A stretch of DNA of 64,000 nucleotides from JAVJUV01 sp040220415 (lineage in GTDB: Bacteria > Pseudomonadota > Alphaproteobacteria > Rhodobacterales > Rhodobacteraceae). The position numbers and the translations under genes were made by a program. Below the pieces are notes generated by a model. That model worked only from the letters and a program-made list of their open reading frames with translations. It made no database searches and was not told where the DNA came from. Location of the stretch: NCBI GenBank assembly GCA_040220415.1, contig JAVJUV010000116.1, positions 7,227 to 71,226 of the forward strand. Reading direction: 5' to 3'. Shown one piece after another: positions 17,693 to 25,929 of this stretch (the stretch's first letter is position 1; each line of letters starts with the position of its first letter).

Positions 17693-18172
17693 TCAGCCTC
17701 CGAAATGCAGCACGCATATCAGCGTGAACAGCCGGCGGGCCGTGTCGATATCGAGCTCGGCCTTGCCCTCCAGGCGCTCTTGCACGACGCGGGCGCCTTC
17801 GTTGTGGATGCCCCGCCGGGCCATATCGATCGCCTCGATCTGGCTGGGCGGCAGTTTCTTCACGGCGTCGAAATAGCTCTCGCAGATCTGGAAATAGTCT
17901 TTCACCACCTGCCGGAAGGGCCCCAGCGACAGGTGAAATTCCGCGACGGGCTGCTGGTCCTCGGTCTGGATGTCGAATACCAGCCGCCGGTCGCGAATGG
18001 CCAACATCAGGCGGTACGGCCCATCGGGGACCGCACGGCCATCATTGTCCGGCAGGATGAAACTGTTGTCCTCGAGAAGATCGAAGATCGCGACCTTCCT
18101 TTCCTGCTCGATCTCGGGGGTGGGCGGCGGCAGCGCCGTGTCGTCTATCTCGATATGGGAGATCCTGCTCAT
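17693..18172 (-). CDS. UPF0262 family protein
   Basis: A 159-residue conserved alphaproteobacterial protein of unknown function, recognised by SHIEIDD at the start, YRLMLAIRDRRLVFDI in the middle, LGPFRQVVKDYFQICESY, and the end LFTLICVLHFGG. It is encoded between hisD and the phosphatase gene and overlaps hisD by 4 nt, which is its usual place. Confidence 0.88.
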   Translation of the reverse strand: MSRISHIEIDDTALPPPTPEIEQERKVAIFDLLEDNSFILPDNDGRAVPDGPYRLMLAIRDRRLVFDIQTEDQQPVAEFHLSLGPFRQVVKDYFQICESYFDAVKKLPPSQIEAIDMARRGIHNEGARVVQERLEGKAELDIDTARRLFTLICVLHFGG

Positions 18173-19482
18173 GCCCCTCCCTCTTCGTTCAGCATGTCGA
18201 GGCGCGAGCGGATGCTGAGACCATGCGCCTCGAGACTTTCGCTCCGGGCCAGCGTTTCAGCGGCCGGACCGATGCGTGCCAAGGCGCCGGGCGACATCTT
18301 GGCAATCGTCGTCCGCTTCATGAAATCAAGCACCGAAAGGCCCGAGGAGAATCTTGCAGAGCGGGCGGTCGGCAGGACGTGGTTCGGTCCGCCGACGTAG
18401 TCGCCGATGGCCTCGGGCGTCCATGCACCAAGGAAGATCGCGCCGGCATGGCGGATGTTCTCGGACAGGGCCTCGGGATTGGCGACGCACAGTTCCAGAT
18501 GCTCGGGCGCGATGTCGTCGGCCAGCGCCGCCGCCTCGCCAAGGTTCCGCACCACGATCACGGCGCCGTTGTTCGCCCAGCTCTTGCCGGCGATCTCGCG
18601 GCGCTCCAGCACCTCGAGGTATCGCTCGACCTCTGCCGCGACGTCCTTCCCGAACTGTTCCGACGTCGTGATCAGAATGGATTGCGCGCTTTCGTCGTGT
18701 TCGGCCTGGCTGAGCAGATCGATGGCGATCCAGTCCGGGTCGTTGTCGGCGTCGGCGATGACCAGTATCTCCGAAGGTCCGGCGATCATGTCGATGCCCA
18801 CCTTTCCGAACACGCGCCTTTTCGCGGCCGCGACCCAGGCGTTGCCCGGTCCGGTGATCTTGTCGACAGGCCGGATGGTCCTGGTGCCGTAGGCAAGCGC
18901 TGCGATGGCCTGCGCACCACCCAGACGATAGACCGTGTCGATCCCCGAAAGTCGCGCCGCCAGCAGGACCAGCGGATTGACCTTCCCGTCGGGCGTGGGC
19001 GCCGTCATCACAAGCCGTTCGACGCCCGCGACCTTGGCCGGTATCGCGTTCATCAGAACCGATGACGGATAGCTGGCCAATCCGCCCGGCACGTACAGCC
19101 CGGCGGCCGACACGGCGGTCCAGCGCCAGCCGAGCGATGCGCCATCCTCGTCGGTCCAAGCCTCGTCCTGGGGCATCTGGCGTTCGTGGTAAGCCCTTAT
19201 CCGCGCGGCGGCCACTTCCAGCGCCGCCCGCTCGGCTTTGGGCACCTCGGCGACCGCGGCGTCGATCTCGGCTTCCGAGAAAGCGAAGGTTTCCGCCGTC
19301 AGTTCAAGCCGGTCGAATTTCGCGGTCAGTTCGATCAGCGCTTCGTCGCCACGCGCCCGCACATCCGCGATGATCAGCGCGACGGCCTCGTCCACATCGG
19401 GTGCATCCTCGCGCTTCATGGACAGAAGCGCCTGGAAACGATCCTCGAAATCCTCGTCGCGGGTGTTCAGAAACTGGGGCAT
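18169..19482 (-). CDS. hisD: Histidinol dehydrogenase
   Basis: A 437-residue NAD-dependent, zinc-containing enzyme catalysing the last two steps of histidine synthesis (histidinol to histidine). Visible active-site motifs are SQAEHDE (zinc ligands Q and H), APEHLEL (catalytic E and H), GDYVGGPNHVLPT (zinc-binding D) and EAHGLSIRSRL (zinc-binding H). Length and start are normal. Co-oriented with UPF0262 downstream; a 45-nt gap separates it from the GNAT gene upstream. Confidence 0.97.
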   Translation of the reverse strand: MPQFLNTRDEDFEDRFQALLSMKREDAPDVDEAVALIIADVRARGDEALIELTAKFDRLELTAETFAFSEAEIDAAVAEVPKAERAALEVAAARIRAYHERQMPQDEAWTDEDGASLGWRWTAVSAAGLYVPGGLASYPSSVLMNAIPAKVAGVERLVMTAPTPDGKVNPLVLLAARLSGIDTVYRLGGAQAIAALAYGTRTIRPVDKITGPGNAWVAAAKRRVFGKVGIDMIAGPSEILVIADADNDPDWIAIDLLSQAEHDESAQSILITTSEQFGKDVAAEVERYLEVLERREIAGKSWANNGAVIVVRNLGEAAALADDIAPEHLELCVANPEALSENIRHAGAIFLGAWTPEAIGDYVGGPNHVLPTARSARFSSGLSVLDFMKRTTIAKMSPGALARIGPAAETLARSESLEAHGLSIRSRLDMLNEEGGA

Positions 19483-19527
19483 GGGCGTTATCCTTTGCGA
19501 CCCACATAGCCGGGGTATCCAATTGCC

Positions 19528-20037
19528 TCAAGACGGATCGGCAGCCCCGCCAAGCGTCCGAACCATCAGGATTTCGTCGACAAACCGGTCTTGATGCCTC
19601 ATGCCCGCCGGCAATCTGCCAATCGGGACGCAGCCGTTCTTCTCGTAGAAACGGAGAGCGGCGGCATTCTCTGCGCTGACAGCCAGTTCAAGCTGGGTGA
19701 TCCCGGTCGAAAATGCGTGCGCTTCCACAGCGTGCCATAGCTCCGATGCCATGCCGGCCCCACGATATGCAGGCGAGACGTAAACGTTCGTCACTTCGGC
19801 CCGGTGGGCGACGCGGGAAAGTTCGAGTGGCACAAGCGACGCAAGTCCCACCGCCATCTCATTGTCGAAAGCCACAAAGGCCACACGCCGCGCCAGAACA
19901 TTCTCCCAGTCACTGGCCGTGAAGTTCGCATAATCGGAAGGGTCTGCCGCGAAACTTTCCGGATCGCTTTCAATGGCTTCCAGCCTGATCCTGCCATAGA
20001 TGGCCCCCTCTCCCGGCCAAAGCCGCCGGACGCTCAT
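19528..20037 (-). CDS. GNAT-family N-acetyltransferase
   Basis: A 169-residue GNAT protein with VTNVYVSPAYRGAGMASELWHAVEAHA (motif A, acetyl-CoA pyrophosphate binding) and ALRFYEKNGCVPIGRLP (motif B). It overlaps the DUF2948 gene upstream by 4 nt. The substrate is unknown. It interrupts the more usual adjacency of DUF2948 and hisD. Confidence 0.85.
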   Translation of the reverse strand: MSVRRLWPGEGAIYGRIRLEAIESDPESFAADPSDYANFTASDWENVLARRVAFVAFDNEMAVGLASLVPLELSRVAHRAEVTNVYVSPAYRGAGMASELWHAVEAHAFSTGITQLELAVSAENAAALRFYEKNGCVPIGRLPAGMRHQDRFVDEILMVRTLGGAADPS

Positions 20038-20513
20038 TCCGGGTGGCCGGGGGCCTTGCGCGACGGGGCGACATAGGGACGTGTCACATCCCGGAGAGTG
20101 ACCTCCAGCGCCTCGACGTCGATGGCGATGGCGCCGTCTCCAGCCAGCGTCAGTTCGATCACGCCCGCGCCGTCATCGCCGGGGGTGAAGCCAAGCGCCA
20201 GCAGCGAGAGCACGGTATCCTTTTCCGCGCGATCGATCCCTTGTGTCTTCACCGTCATCGCGTCCTCGACGGCCAGCACGGACTGCACGCGCTCGAAATC
20301 GCGCCCGCGCCGTTCTGCGGCCGGTTTATCTTCCCAGCGAAAGCGGTTGAGAAGAATGGCGAATCTGCGCCTCGAACGATCCCAGACCATTTCGGTCGCG
20401 GGAAAAACCGAATCCTGAACCAGGGCGGAAATGACCGGCAGATCGTCCGGTTCCAGCGCCTTGAGGCGAAGCGGAGCCTCGCCTCCGTCCTCGAAGCGTG
20501 CGTCTTCGGTCAT
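20034..20513 (-). CDS. DUF2948 family protein
   Basis: A 159-residue protein typical of the small unknown protein encoded directly after murA in Rhodobacterales: EAPLRLKALEPDDLPVISALVQDSVFP, FAILLNRFRWE, and a repeat-like second half with a VIELTLAGDGAIAIDVEALEV strand region. It overlaps murA by 4 nt. Function unknown. Confidence 0.85.
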   Translation of the reverse strand: MTEDARFEDGGEAPLRLKALEPDDLPVISALVQDSVFPATEMVWDRSRRRFAILLNRFRWEDKPAAERRGRDFERVQSVLAVEDAMTVKTQGIDRAEKDTVLSLLALGFTPGDDGAGVIELTLAGDGAIAIDVEALEVTLRDVTRPYVAPSRKAPGHPE

Positions 20514-21778
20514 CTGTCCGTCACCCTTTCGATCAGCGCGCCGAGAGCGCCCAGCTTTTCCTCCACATGCTCATACCCGCGATCAAGATGATAGACCCGG
20601 CTGACCAGCGTCTCTCCCTCGGCCGCCAGACCCGCCAGAATAAGCGAGACCGAGGCCCGCAGATCAGTCGCCATTACAGGCGCGCCTTTCAGACGATCCA
20701 CCCCTGTCACGGTCGCGGTGCCGCCATGCACCTCGATATCGGCACCCATGCGCATCAGCTCGGGCGCGTGCATGAAGCGGTTCTCGAAAATCGTTTCTTC
20801 CAGGTGACTTACACCGCTTGCCGTTGCAAGAAGCGCCATCATCTGGGCCTGCAGGTCGGTCGGAAAACCGGGAAACGGCGCCGTGGTGACGTCGACGGCC
20901 GAGACGCGTCCGTTCTTGCGCGCGACCTTCAGGCCGCGATCCGTCTCGAAGACCGAGATCCCTGCCGCGTCGAGCCTTTCGCAGAAAGCCTCCAGCAGGC
21001 CGATACGACCACCCAGGCACTCTACCTCGCCGCCGCAGATCGCGGGGGCGAGCATGTAGGTTCCAAGTTCGATCCGGTCGGTCACGACAGGGTGCGTGGC
21101 GCCGCCAAGGCGATCTACACCCTGGATCGTGATGGTCGAGGTGCCGGCACCGTCGATCTGGGCCCCCATCTTCGTCAGGCAGGCCGCGAGGTCCACGATT
21201 TCGGGCTCGCGCGCCGCATTCTCGATGATCGTGGTGCCCTTGGCCAGCGTCGCGGCCATCAGAACGTTCTCGGTTGCCCCGACGCTGGCGAAGCGCAGAG
21301 GCACCCGGGCGCCCTTCAGTCCGCCGGGCGCCTTTGCGTGAAGATAACCGTCCTTGAGTTCGATCTCGGCGCCGAGGGCTTCAAGGGCCGTGATGTGGAT
21401 GTCCATGGGCCGCGCCCCGATGGCGCACCCGCCCGGAAGCGAGACCGTGGCATGGCCTTCGCGGGCCAGAAGCGGGCCCAGGACAAGGTTCGAGGCGCGC
21501 ATCTTTCGGACGATGTCGTACTCCGCACGGGTCTGGACCGGACCGAGCGAGGACATGGCGATCTCGCGGCCGCCCTGAAGGCTCTGCACCTCGGCGCCGA
21601 GGGATTGAAGAAGCACCGTCATCGTCTTGATATCGCTCAGCCTGGGAGCGTTCATCAGCGTCAGCGGCTCTTCGGTCAGAAGGGTCGCCGGCATCAGCGT
21701 CAGGCAGGCGTTTTTCGCGCCTGCGATCGGGATCTCGCCATGCAGTTCGGCGCCGCCCTTCACCAGAATGGAATCCAT
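20510..21778 (-). CDS. murA: UDP-N-acetylglucosamine 1-carboxyvinyltransferase
   Basis: A 422-residue enzyme for the first committed step of peptidoglycan synthesis, transferring enolpyruvate from PEP to UDP-GlcNAc. It begins MDSILVKGGAELHGEIPIAGAKNACL, with the conserved K22-N23, and carries the loop GGCAIGARPMD with the catalytic cysteine targeted by fosfomycin in the family. C-terminal motifs DLRASVSLILAGLAAEG and YHLDRGYE are typical. It heads a chain of overlapping minus-strand genes. Confidence 0.97.
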   Translation of the reverse strand: MDSILVKGGAELHGEIPIAGAKNACLTLMPATLLTEEPLTLMNAPRLSDIKTMTVLLQSLGAEVQSLQGGREIAMSSLGPVQTRAEYDIVRKMRASNLVLGPLLAREGHATVSLPGGCAIGARPMDIHITALEALGAEIELKDGYLHAKAPGGLKGARVPLRFASVGATENVLMAATLAKGTTIIENAAREPEIVDLAACLTKMGAQIDGAGTSTITIQGVDRLGGATHPVVTDRIELGTYMLAPAICGGEVECLGGRIGLLEAFCERLDAAGISVFETDRGLKVARKNGRVSAVDVTTAPFPGFPTDLQAQMMALLATASGVSHLEETIFENRFMHAPELMRMGADIEVHGGTATVTGVDRLKGAPVMATDLRASVSLILAGLAAEGETLVSRVYHLDRGYEHVEEKLGALGALIERVTDR

Positions 21779-21780
21779 GC

Positions 21781-21930
21781 TCAGCCTGCCTTGTCCTTAT
21801 TGGTCCCGTCGGTCCGGGCGCGGGCCTGGGCCTTGCGTCGCTGAAGGTTCGCCTTCAGCGCGGCCTTGAGCCTCTCCTCGCGGTCAGGAGAGGACTTGCC
21901 GCCTTTCGGGGACGTGGTTTTCTTGCTCAT
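21781..21930 (-). CDS. Small basic protein upstream of murA
   Basis: A 49-residue, lysine- and arginine-rich protein (DREERLKAALKANLQRRKAQARAR), probably one long helix. Its stop lies 2 nt before the murA ATG, so it is probably the first gene of the murA operon. Similar short basic proteins are common at this place in Rhodobacterales, but no function is known to me. Confidence 0.65.
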   Translation of the reverse strand: MSKKTTSPKGGKSSPDREERLKAALKANLQRRKAQARARTDGTNKDKAG

Positions 21931-22023
21931 GGCTCTCCCTACCGCAGAGGGGATAAAGCGTCCAGATTGCGCTTGCGCGGGGCGTTGAAAACCACTATCC
22001 CGCGCGGGCATTATCGCACCGGC

Positions 22024-22098
<75 letters not shown>

Positions 22099-22224
22099 TT
22101 ATCCGAAGATTGCGAATGTTTCACGCCCAAGGGCGTTAATCCTGCGTGCGCACGGTGGGTGTTGCGTGCAACTGGCGAAATCGTAAACGCCATGTTTTGC
22201 TGGGATTCCGGTCGAAATCGCAAC

Positions 22225-22268
22225 GTCGGTATCACGTCGGTATTCTGTCGGTATTTCGTCGGTGGACG
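22225..22268. repeat. Tandem 11-bp direct repeats downstream of tRNA-Thr
   Basis: GTCGGTATCAC, GTCGGTATTCT, GTCGGTATTTC and GTCGGTGGACG follow each other without spacers, sharing GTCGGT with a period of exactly 11 bp, about one helical turn. They lie 127 nt after the tRNA-Thr 3' end in non-coding DNA. Phased direct repeats like this are typical of recombinase arm sites or other multi-subunit binding sites; no recombinase gene is adjacent. Confidence 0.6.
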
Positions 22269-22354
22269 GGGCTGAATCGGGCCGTTCCTGTGCCTCGGCG
22301 GCACCGTGCGTTCACGAAGATGAACGCCGCGTTAAGGATTGGGGCCGCGCGCCC

Positions 22355-22957
22355 TCAGAGCGGCGGCAGGCCCGTGACCTCGCCTTCGCGGATCACCGCC
22401 GGGTCGTGGGCCTTGCGGGCGAAGACCTGGCGCACCATCGGCTCGAAATGGGAAATCGGTTTCCACGGATAGTCCGGATCGAACGAGGACTGGTCCCAGC
22501 GCTCGCAGAAGGCGGCGCAGGCGTCGAAACAGGGATGATCCCTGAACCGGTCGCGGGCATTGCGGTCCCATCCGTAGTGATGGCCGTAGTAGAGCATCTG
22601 GAAGATGCCGTGGTGCTCGACCACCCAGGCGACCTCCCACCGGACGAAGGGACGGATCACCTCGGCCGACATGCGGTCGTGGTTCTGCGGCGCCAGCCCG
22701 TCGCCGATGTCATGAAGCAGCGCACCGACGATCCAGTCGATATCCGCGCCCTCGGCCTCGGCGCGCGTGGCCGATTGCAGGCCGTGATCGGCGCGCGTGA
22801 TCTTGTAGCCTTCGAACGTCATCTCGGCCTGACGGCCGAGTTCGGCCAGCACGCGGTCCGCGGTGAGTTTCAGGAACGGTTTTTCCAGTTCGGCCAGAAG
22901 CGCGTAATCCTCGGCCGTTCCGTCCTTCATGCGGGTGAATGACACTTCGCGGGTCAT
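22355..22957 (-). CDS. HD-domain protein (phosphohydrolase/oxygenase fold)
   Basis: A 200-residue HD-domain protein. The metal site is visible as DHGLQSATRA, ALLHDIGDGL (the HD pair) and VEHHGIFQMLYYG. This group is close to small HD proteins that include phosphohydrolases and diiron oxygenases such as PhnZ, but the sequence alone does not decide which reaction it performs. No co-operonic gene gives a substrate. Start ATG at 22957 is preceded by GGAAAGG. Confidence 0.7.
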   Translation of the reverse strand: MTREVSFTRMKDGTAEDYALLAELEKPFLKLTADRVLAELGRQAEMTFEGYKITRADHGLQSATRAEAEGADIDWIVGALLHDIGDGLAPQNHDRMSAEVIRPFVRWEVAWVVEHHGIFQMLYYGHHYGWDRNARDRFRDHPCFDACAAFCERWDQSSFDPDYPWKPISHFEPMVRQVFARKAHDPAVIREGEVTGLPPL

Positions 22958-23017
22958 GGGGATGCCTTTCCTGTTGCGGCCAGAGTGAAGAAATCGGCCG
23001 AATTGTCCAGAGCCGCC

Positions 23018-24634
23018 TCAGGGACAGGAGAGGTCGGGAGCGCCGGTCAGCCAGGCATGGCCGTAGCCTTCCAGAAGAACCTCGCCGCCGTCGATGCACG
23101 CCTCGGACGGTCCGGCAAGCGCCGTCTTGCCACCAAATGTCACGCGGACCGGCGCGGGACAGAGGTTGAAGAGACAGGTCAGCCTGTCGCTCTCGCCGCG
23201 CCGGAAGGCCAGCAGGGGTTCGGGCAGGTCGAGCCATTCGGTGCCGGTATCCAGAAGCGCGGGCGTATCGCGATAAAAGGACAGCGTCTTTCGGTAATGG
23301 TGCAGCGTCGAGGCCGGATCGGCGGTCTGGCGGTCGACGGCGCGCGCGGCCTGGGGTTTCTTGACGGGCAGCCAGGGCGTGCCGGACGTGAAGCCGGCAT
23401 GGGGCGCGTCGGCCTGCCAGACCATCGGCGTGCGGCAGCCGTCGCGGCCCTTGTATTCGGGCCAGAACTTCAGGCCGGGGGGATCGACGATCTCGTCATG
23501 GGTCAGCTCGGTCTCGGTCTGACCCAGTTCCTCGCCCTGGTAGAGGCATTTCGCGCCTTCGAAGCTGAGAAGCAGCGCAATGGCAAGACGGGCGACGGCG
23601 TCGGTATCGGCGTCGTCCTCGGCCCAGCGCGAGACGTGGCGCATCACGTCGTGGTTCGAGAAGGCCCAGCAGGGCCAGCCGCCGTCGGACTGGCGGAAGA
23701 AGCCGTCGACACACTGACGGAAATACGCAGCCGAGAACTGCGGGCCAAGCATTTCGAACGAATAAGCCATGTGCAGACGGCTGTCTCCGCGCGTGTAGTC
23801 GCCCATGATCTTCGCCGCGCCCTGCCCTTCGCCGACCTCGCCGACGCTGATGGTGCCCGGATACTCGTCCAGAAGCGCCCGGACCTTTTCCAGAAAGCCC
23901 GGCGTCTCGGGTCGTGTCTTGTCGTAGAGATGCTGCTGCACGTTGTAGGGATTGACCCAGTCGGCATCTGTCGCCTTCTTCTTCGGCGGATTGCTTCGCA
24001 GTTTCGCGTCGTGGAACGGGTAGTTGATCGAATCGAGCCGGAACCCGTCGACGCCCCGGTCGAGCCAGAAGCGCATGGCATCGAGATTGGCCTGGACCAC
24101 CCGGGGATTGTGAAAGTTCATCTGCGGCTGGGAGGCGAGGAACGAGTGCAGATAGTATTGCCTGCGCCGCGGCTCCCACGTCCAGGCGGGGCCGCCGAAG
24201 ACAGACATCCAGTTGTTGGGCGGGCTGCCGTCGGGCCGGGCATCGGCCCAGACGTACCAGTCCGCGCAGGGGTTGTCGCGGGACTGACGGCTTTCCTCGA
24301 ACCAGGCGTGCCGGTCCGAGGTATGGCTGGGAACCTGATCGACGATCAGCTTCATGCCAAGGTCGTGCGTGCGCTTCAGCAGCCGGTCGAAATCGTCGAG
24401 CGTGCCGAACAGCGGGTCGATATCGCGGTGGTCCGAGATATCGTAGCCCATGTCCTTCTGCGGCGATCTGAAGATCGGCGAAAGCCAGACCACGTCGACG
24501 CCGAGAGACGCGATATGGTCGAGACGCCGGGTGATGCCGGGCAGGTCCCCTACCCCGTCGCCGTCGTCGTCCTGGAACGAGCGCGGGTAGACCTGATAGA
24601 TCACCGCGTGCCGCCACCACTGGTCCGTTTTCAT
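23018..24634 (-). CDS. GH13 alpha-glucosidase
   Basis: A 538-residue glycoside hydrolase of family 13, alpha-glucosidase/oligo-1,6-glucosidase type. The start is the ATG at 24634 (MKTDQWWRHAVIYQVYPRSF, the usual beginning); longer frames upstream are not needed. Catalytic motifs: DGFRLDSINY (nucleophile D), SVGEVGEG (acid/base E) and FSNHDV (transition-state D), plus DQVPSHTS in region I. No signal peptide, so intracellular, cleaving imported alpha-glucosides. The sugar importer at 31-35 kb could supply substrate, though it is not adjacent. Confidence 0.92.
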   Translation of the reverse strand: MKTDQWWRHAVIYQVYPRSFQDDDGDGVGDLPGITRRLDHIASLGVDVVWLSPIFRSPQKDMGYDISDHRDIDPLFGTLDDFDRLLKRTHDLGMKLIVDQVPSHTSDRHAWFEESRQSRDNPCADWYVWADARPDGSPPNNWMSVFGGPAWTWEPRRRQYYLHSFLASQPQMNFHNPRVVQANLDAMRFWLDRGVDGFRLDSINYPFHDAKLRSNPPKKKATDADWVNPYNVQQHLYDKTRPETPGFLEKVRALLDEYPGTISVGEVGEGQGAAKIMGDYTRGDSRLHMAYSFEMLGPQFSAAYFRQCVDGFFRQSDGGWPCWAFSNHDVMRHVSRWAEDDADTDAVARLAIALLLSFEGAKCLYQGEELGQTETELTHDEIVDPPGLKFWPEYKGRDGCRTPMVWQADAPHAGFTSGTPWLPVKKPQAARAVDRQTADPASTLHHYRKTLSFYRDTPALLDTGTEWLDLPEPLLAFRRGESDRLTCLFNLCPAPVRVTFGGKTALAGPSEACIDGGEVLLEGYGHAWLTGAPDLSCP

Positions 24635-24738
24635 CGTCGCCCCTTTGTCCGGCTGTCCCGGGAACACTAGCGGCGTGCGCCGCCGGTTCAATAGACGACG
24701 GGCGAGACAGGGAACCTGAAGGCTGATACTCTGGCCGG

Positions 24739-25602
24739 ATGAAAATTGCTGTTCTTCTTGCCCTGATGGCGACACCCGCGCTGGCGCAGGACGCGCCGGG
24801 GCCTTTCGCCAGTTTCGATCTGGCAAGCGAGGCGGTTCTGGCCGATCCGCATGACCTGGCGATCGGCCCGGACGGGCGGCTGTACGTGGCCGACAAGTTC
24901 GGCGCGCGCATCGCGGTCTTCGATCCCGACACGCTGGAGCTGATCGAGATGCTGGGCGAAGGGTATCTGCCCGGTGTGCACGATATTTCGTTCGGACCCG
25001 ACGGCTCGGTCGCCGTGGCAGTGACCGGCGCGGGCGCGGTGGCGATCTACGAAAGCCTGGACGTGCTGGGCGATCCGCCGGATATCGGCGTTCAGGTGTC
25101 CCGTACCGAGGGGGCGCTGTTGCATTCGAACGGCGATCTTTACGCGATGGCCGGCGCGCTGGGCGCGCTGGTGCGGTTCAGGGGGCTGACGTTCGTGGCC
25201 GGCGTCGAGGGGCATCCCGGCGCGCATGACGTCGCCGAGGGGGCGGACGGCAGCGTCTGGGTCGCGGACAACTTCAACCGCCGGCTGGTCAGGTATTCGC
25301 CCGACCTGGAGAGGTTGCAGGTGCTGGACGACCGGAAATTCGGCTTTGTCGGACCGCGCTATATGGACGTCACGGAATTCGGACACCTGGTGGTGGCGGA
25401 TCAGGACGCGCATCGAATTCTGCTGATAGACCCCGAAGCGCCCGAGGGCGGCGCCTTGCTGGGGGTGCTGGGCGACGGCACGCCCGGGATGGGGCCGAAC
25501 CTGTTCGACGATCCCGAGGGCGTGGCGGTGGACGGGAACCGCTTTTTCATCAGCGATTCCGACAACAACCGTATCGTTCGCTATTCGGTCGTTCTGAACT
25601 GA
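24739..25602 (+). CDS. Secreted NHL-repeat beta-propeller protein
   Basis: A 287-residue protein with an N-terminal signal peptide (MKIAVLLALMATPALAQ) and repeated NHL-type blades: PHDLAIGPDGRLYVADKF, AHDVAEGADGSVWVADNFNRRLV, PEGVAVDGNRFFISDSDNNRIVRY. NHL propellers bind proteins or other ligands; some act as lyases. Likely periplasmic. Divergent from the glucosidase gene across about 100 nt; convergent with the next gene. Confidence 0.75.
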   Translation: MKIAVLLALMATPALAQDAPGPFASFDLASEAVLADPHDLAIGPDGRLYVADKFGARIAVFDPDTLELIEMLGEGYLPGVHDISFGPDGSVAVAVTGAGAVAIYESLDVLGDPPDIGVQVSRTEGALLHSNGDLYAMAGALGALVRFRGLTFVAGVEGHPGAHDVAEGADGSVWVADNFNRRLVRYSPDLERLQVLDDRKFGFVGPRYMDVTEFGHLVVADQDAHRILLIDPEAPEGGALLGVLGDGTPGMGPNLFDDPEGVAVDGNRFFISDSDNNRIVRYSVVLN

Positions 25603-25609
25603 GCCCGCG

Positions 25610-25819
25610 TCACTCGGCCGGGAACAGGAGCGGATCGCTCATGCTGTTGAGTTCTTCCTGGTCGCGCAGCAGCGCGGCGAAGAGAACCCCGAAGAGAACG
25701 ACGACGCCGGTTATGATGTAGGCACCGATGCCGAGCAGAAGCGAGCCGGACACGTCGTAGACGGTAAAGGAAACCGCCGCTGCGGCCAGGAAGCTTACTG
25801 CCAGATAGATCAAAGCCAT
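25610..25819 (-). CDS. Small two-helix membrane protein
   Basis: A 69-residue protein with two hydrophobic segments (about 3-20 and 27-50) followed by a short charged tail DQEELNSMSDP. No family recognised. A ribosome site GGAGGAATGAAAAA precedes the ATG. It ends 7 nt from the convergent NHL gene. Confidence 0.55.
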   Translation of the reverse strand: MALIYLAVSFLAAAAVSFTVYDVSGSLLLGIGAYIITGVVVLFGVLFAALLRDQEELNSMSDPLLFPAE

Positions 25820-25929
25820 TTTTTCATTCCTCCAATCGCCTGTACATATTTGCCGGGCATTTTGTCCGGAATGAGACGACCGGAGGTTGAATTGTGGCAG
25901 GAATGTGGCGTTTCGCTAAAGTTTGCCGA

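Noticed and set aside
22225..22268. CRISPR array
   Set aside because: Units are only 11 bp with no spacers and there are no cas genes nearby.
22985..24670. A 561-codon plus-strand open frame
   Set aside because: It is the antisense shadow of the GH13 glucosidase gene and shows no protein-like motifs.
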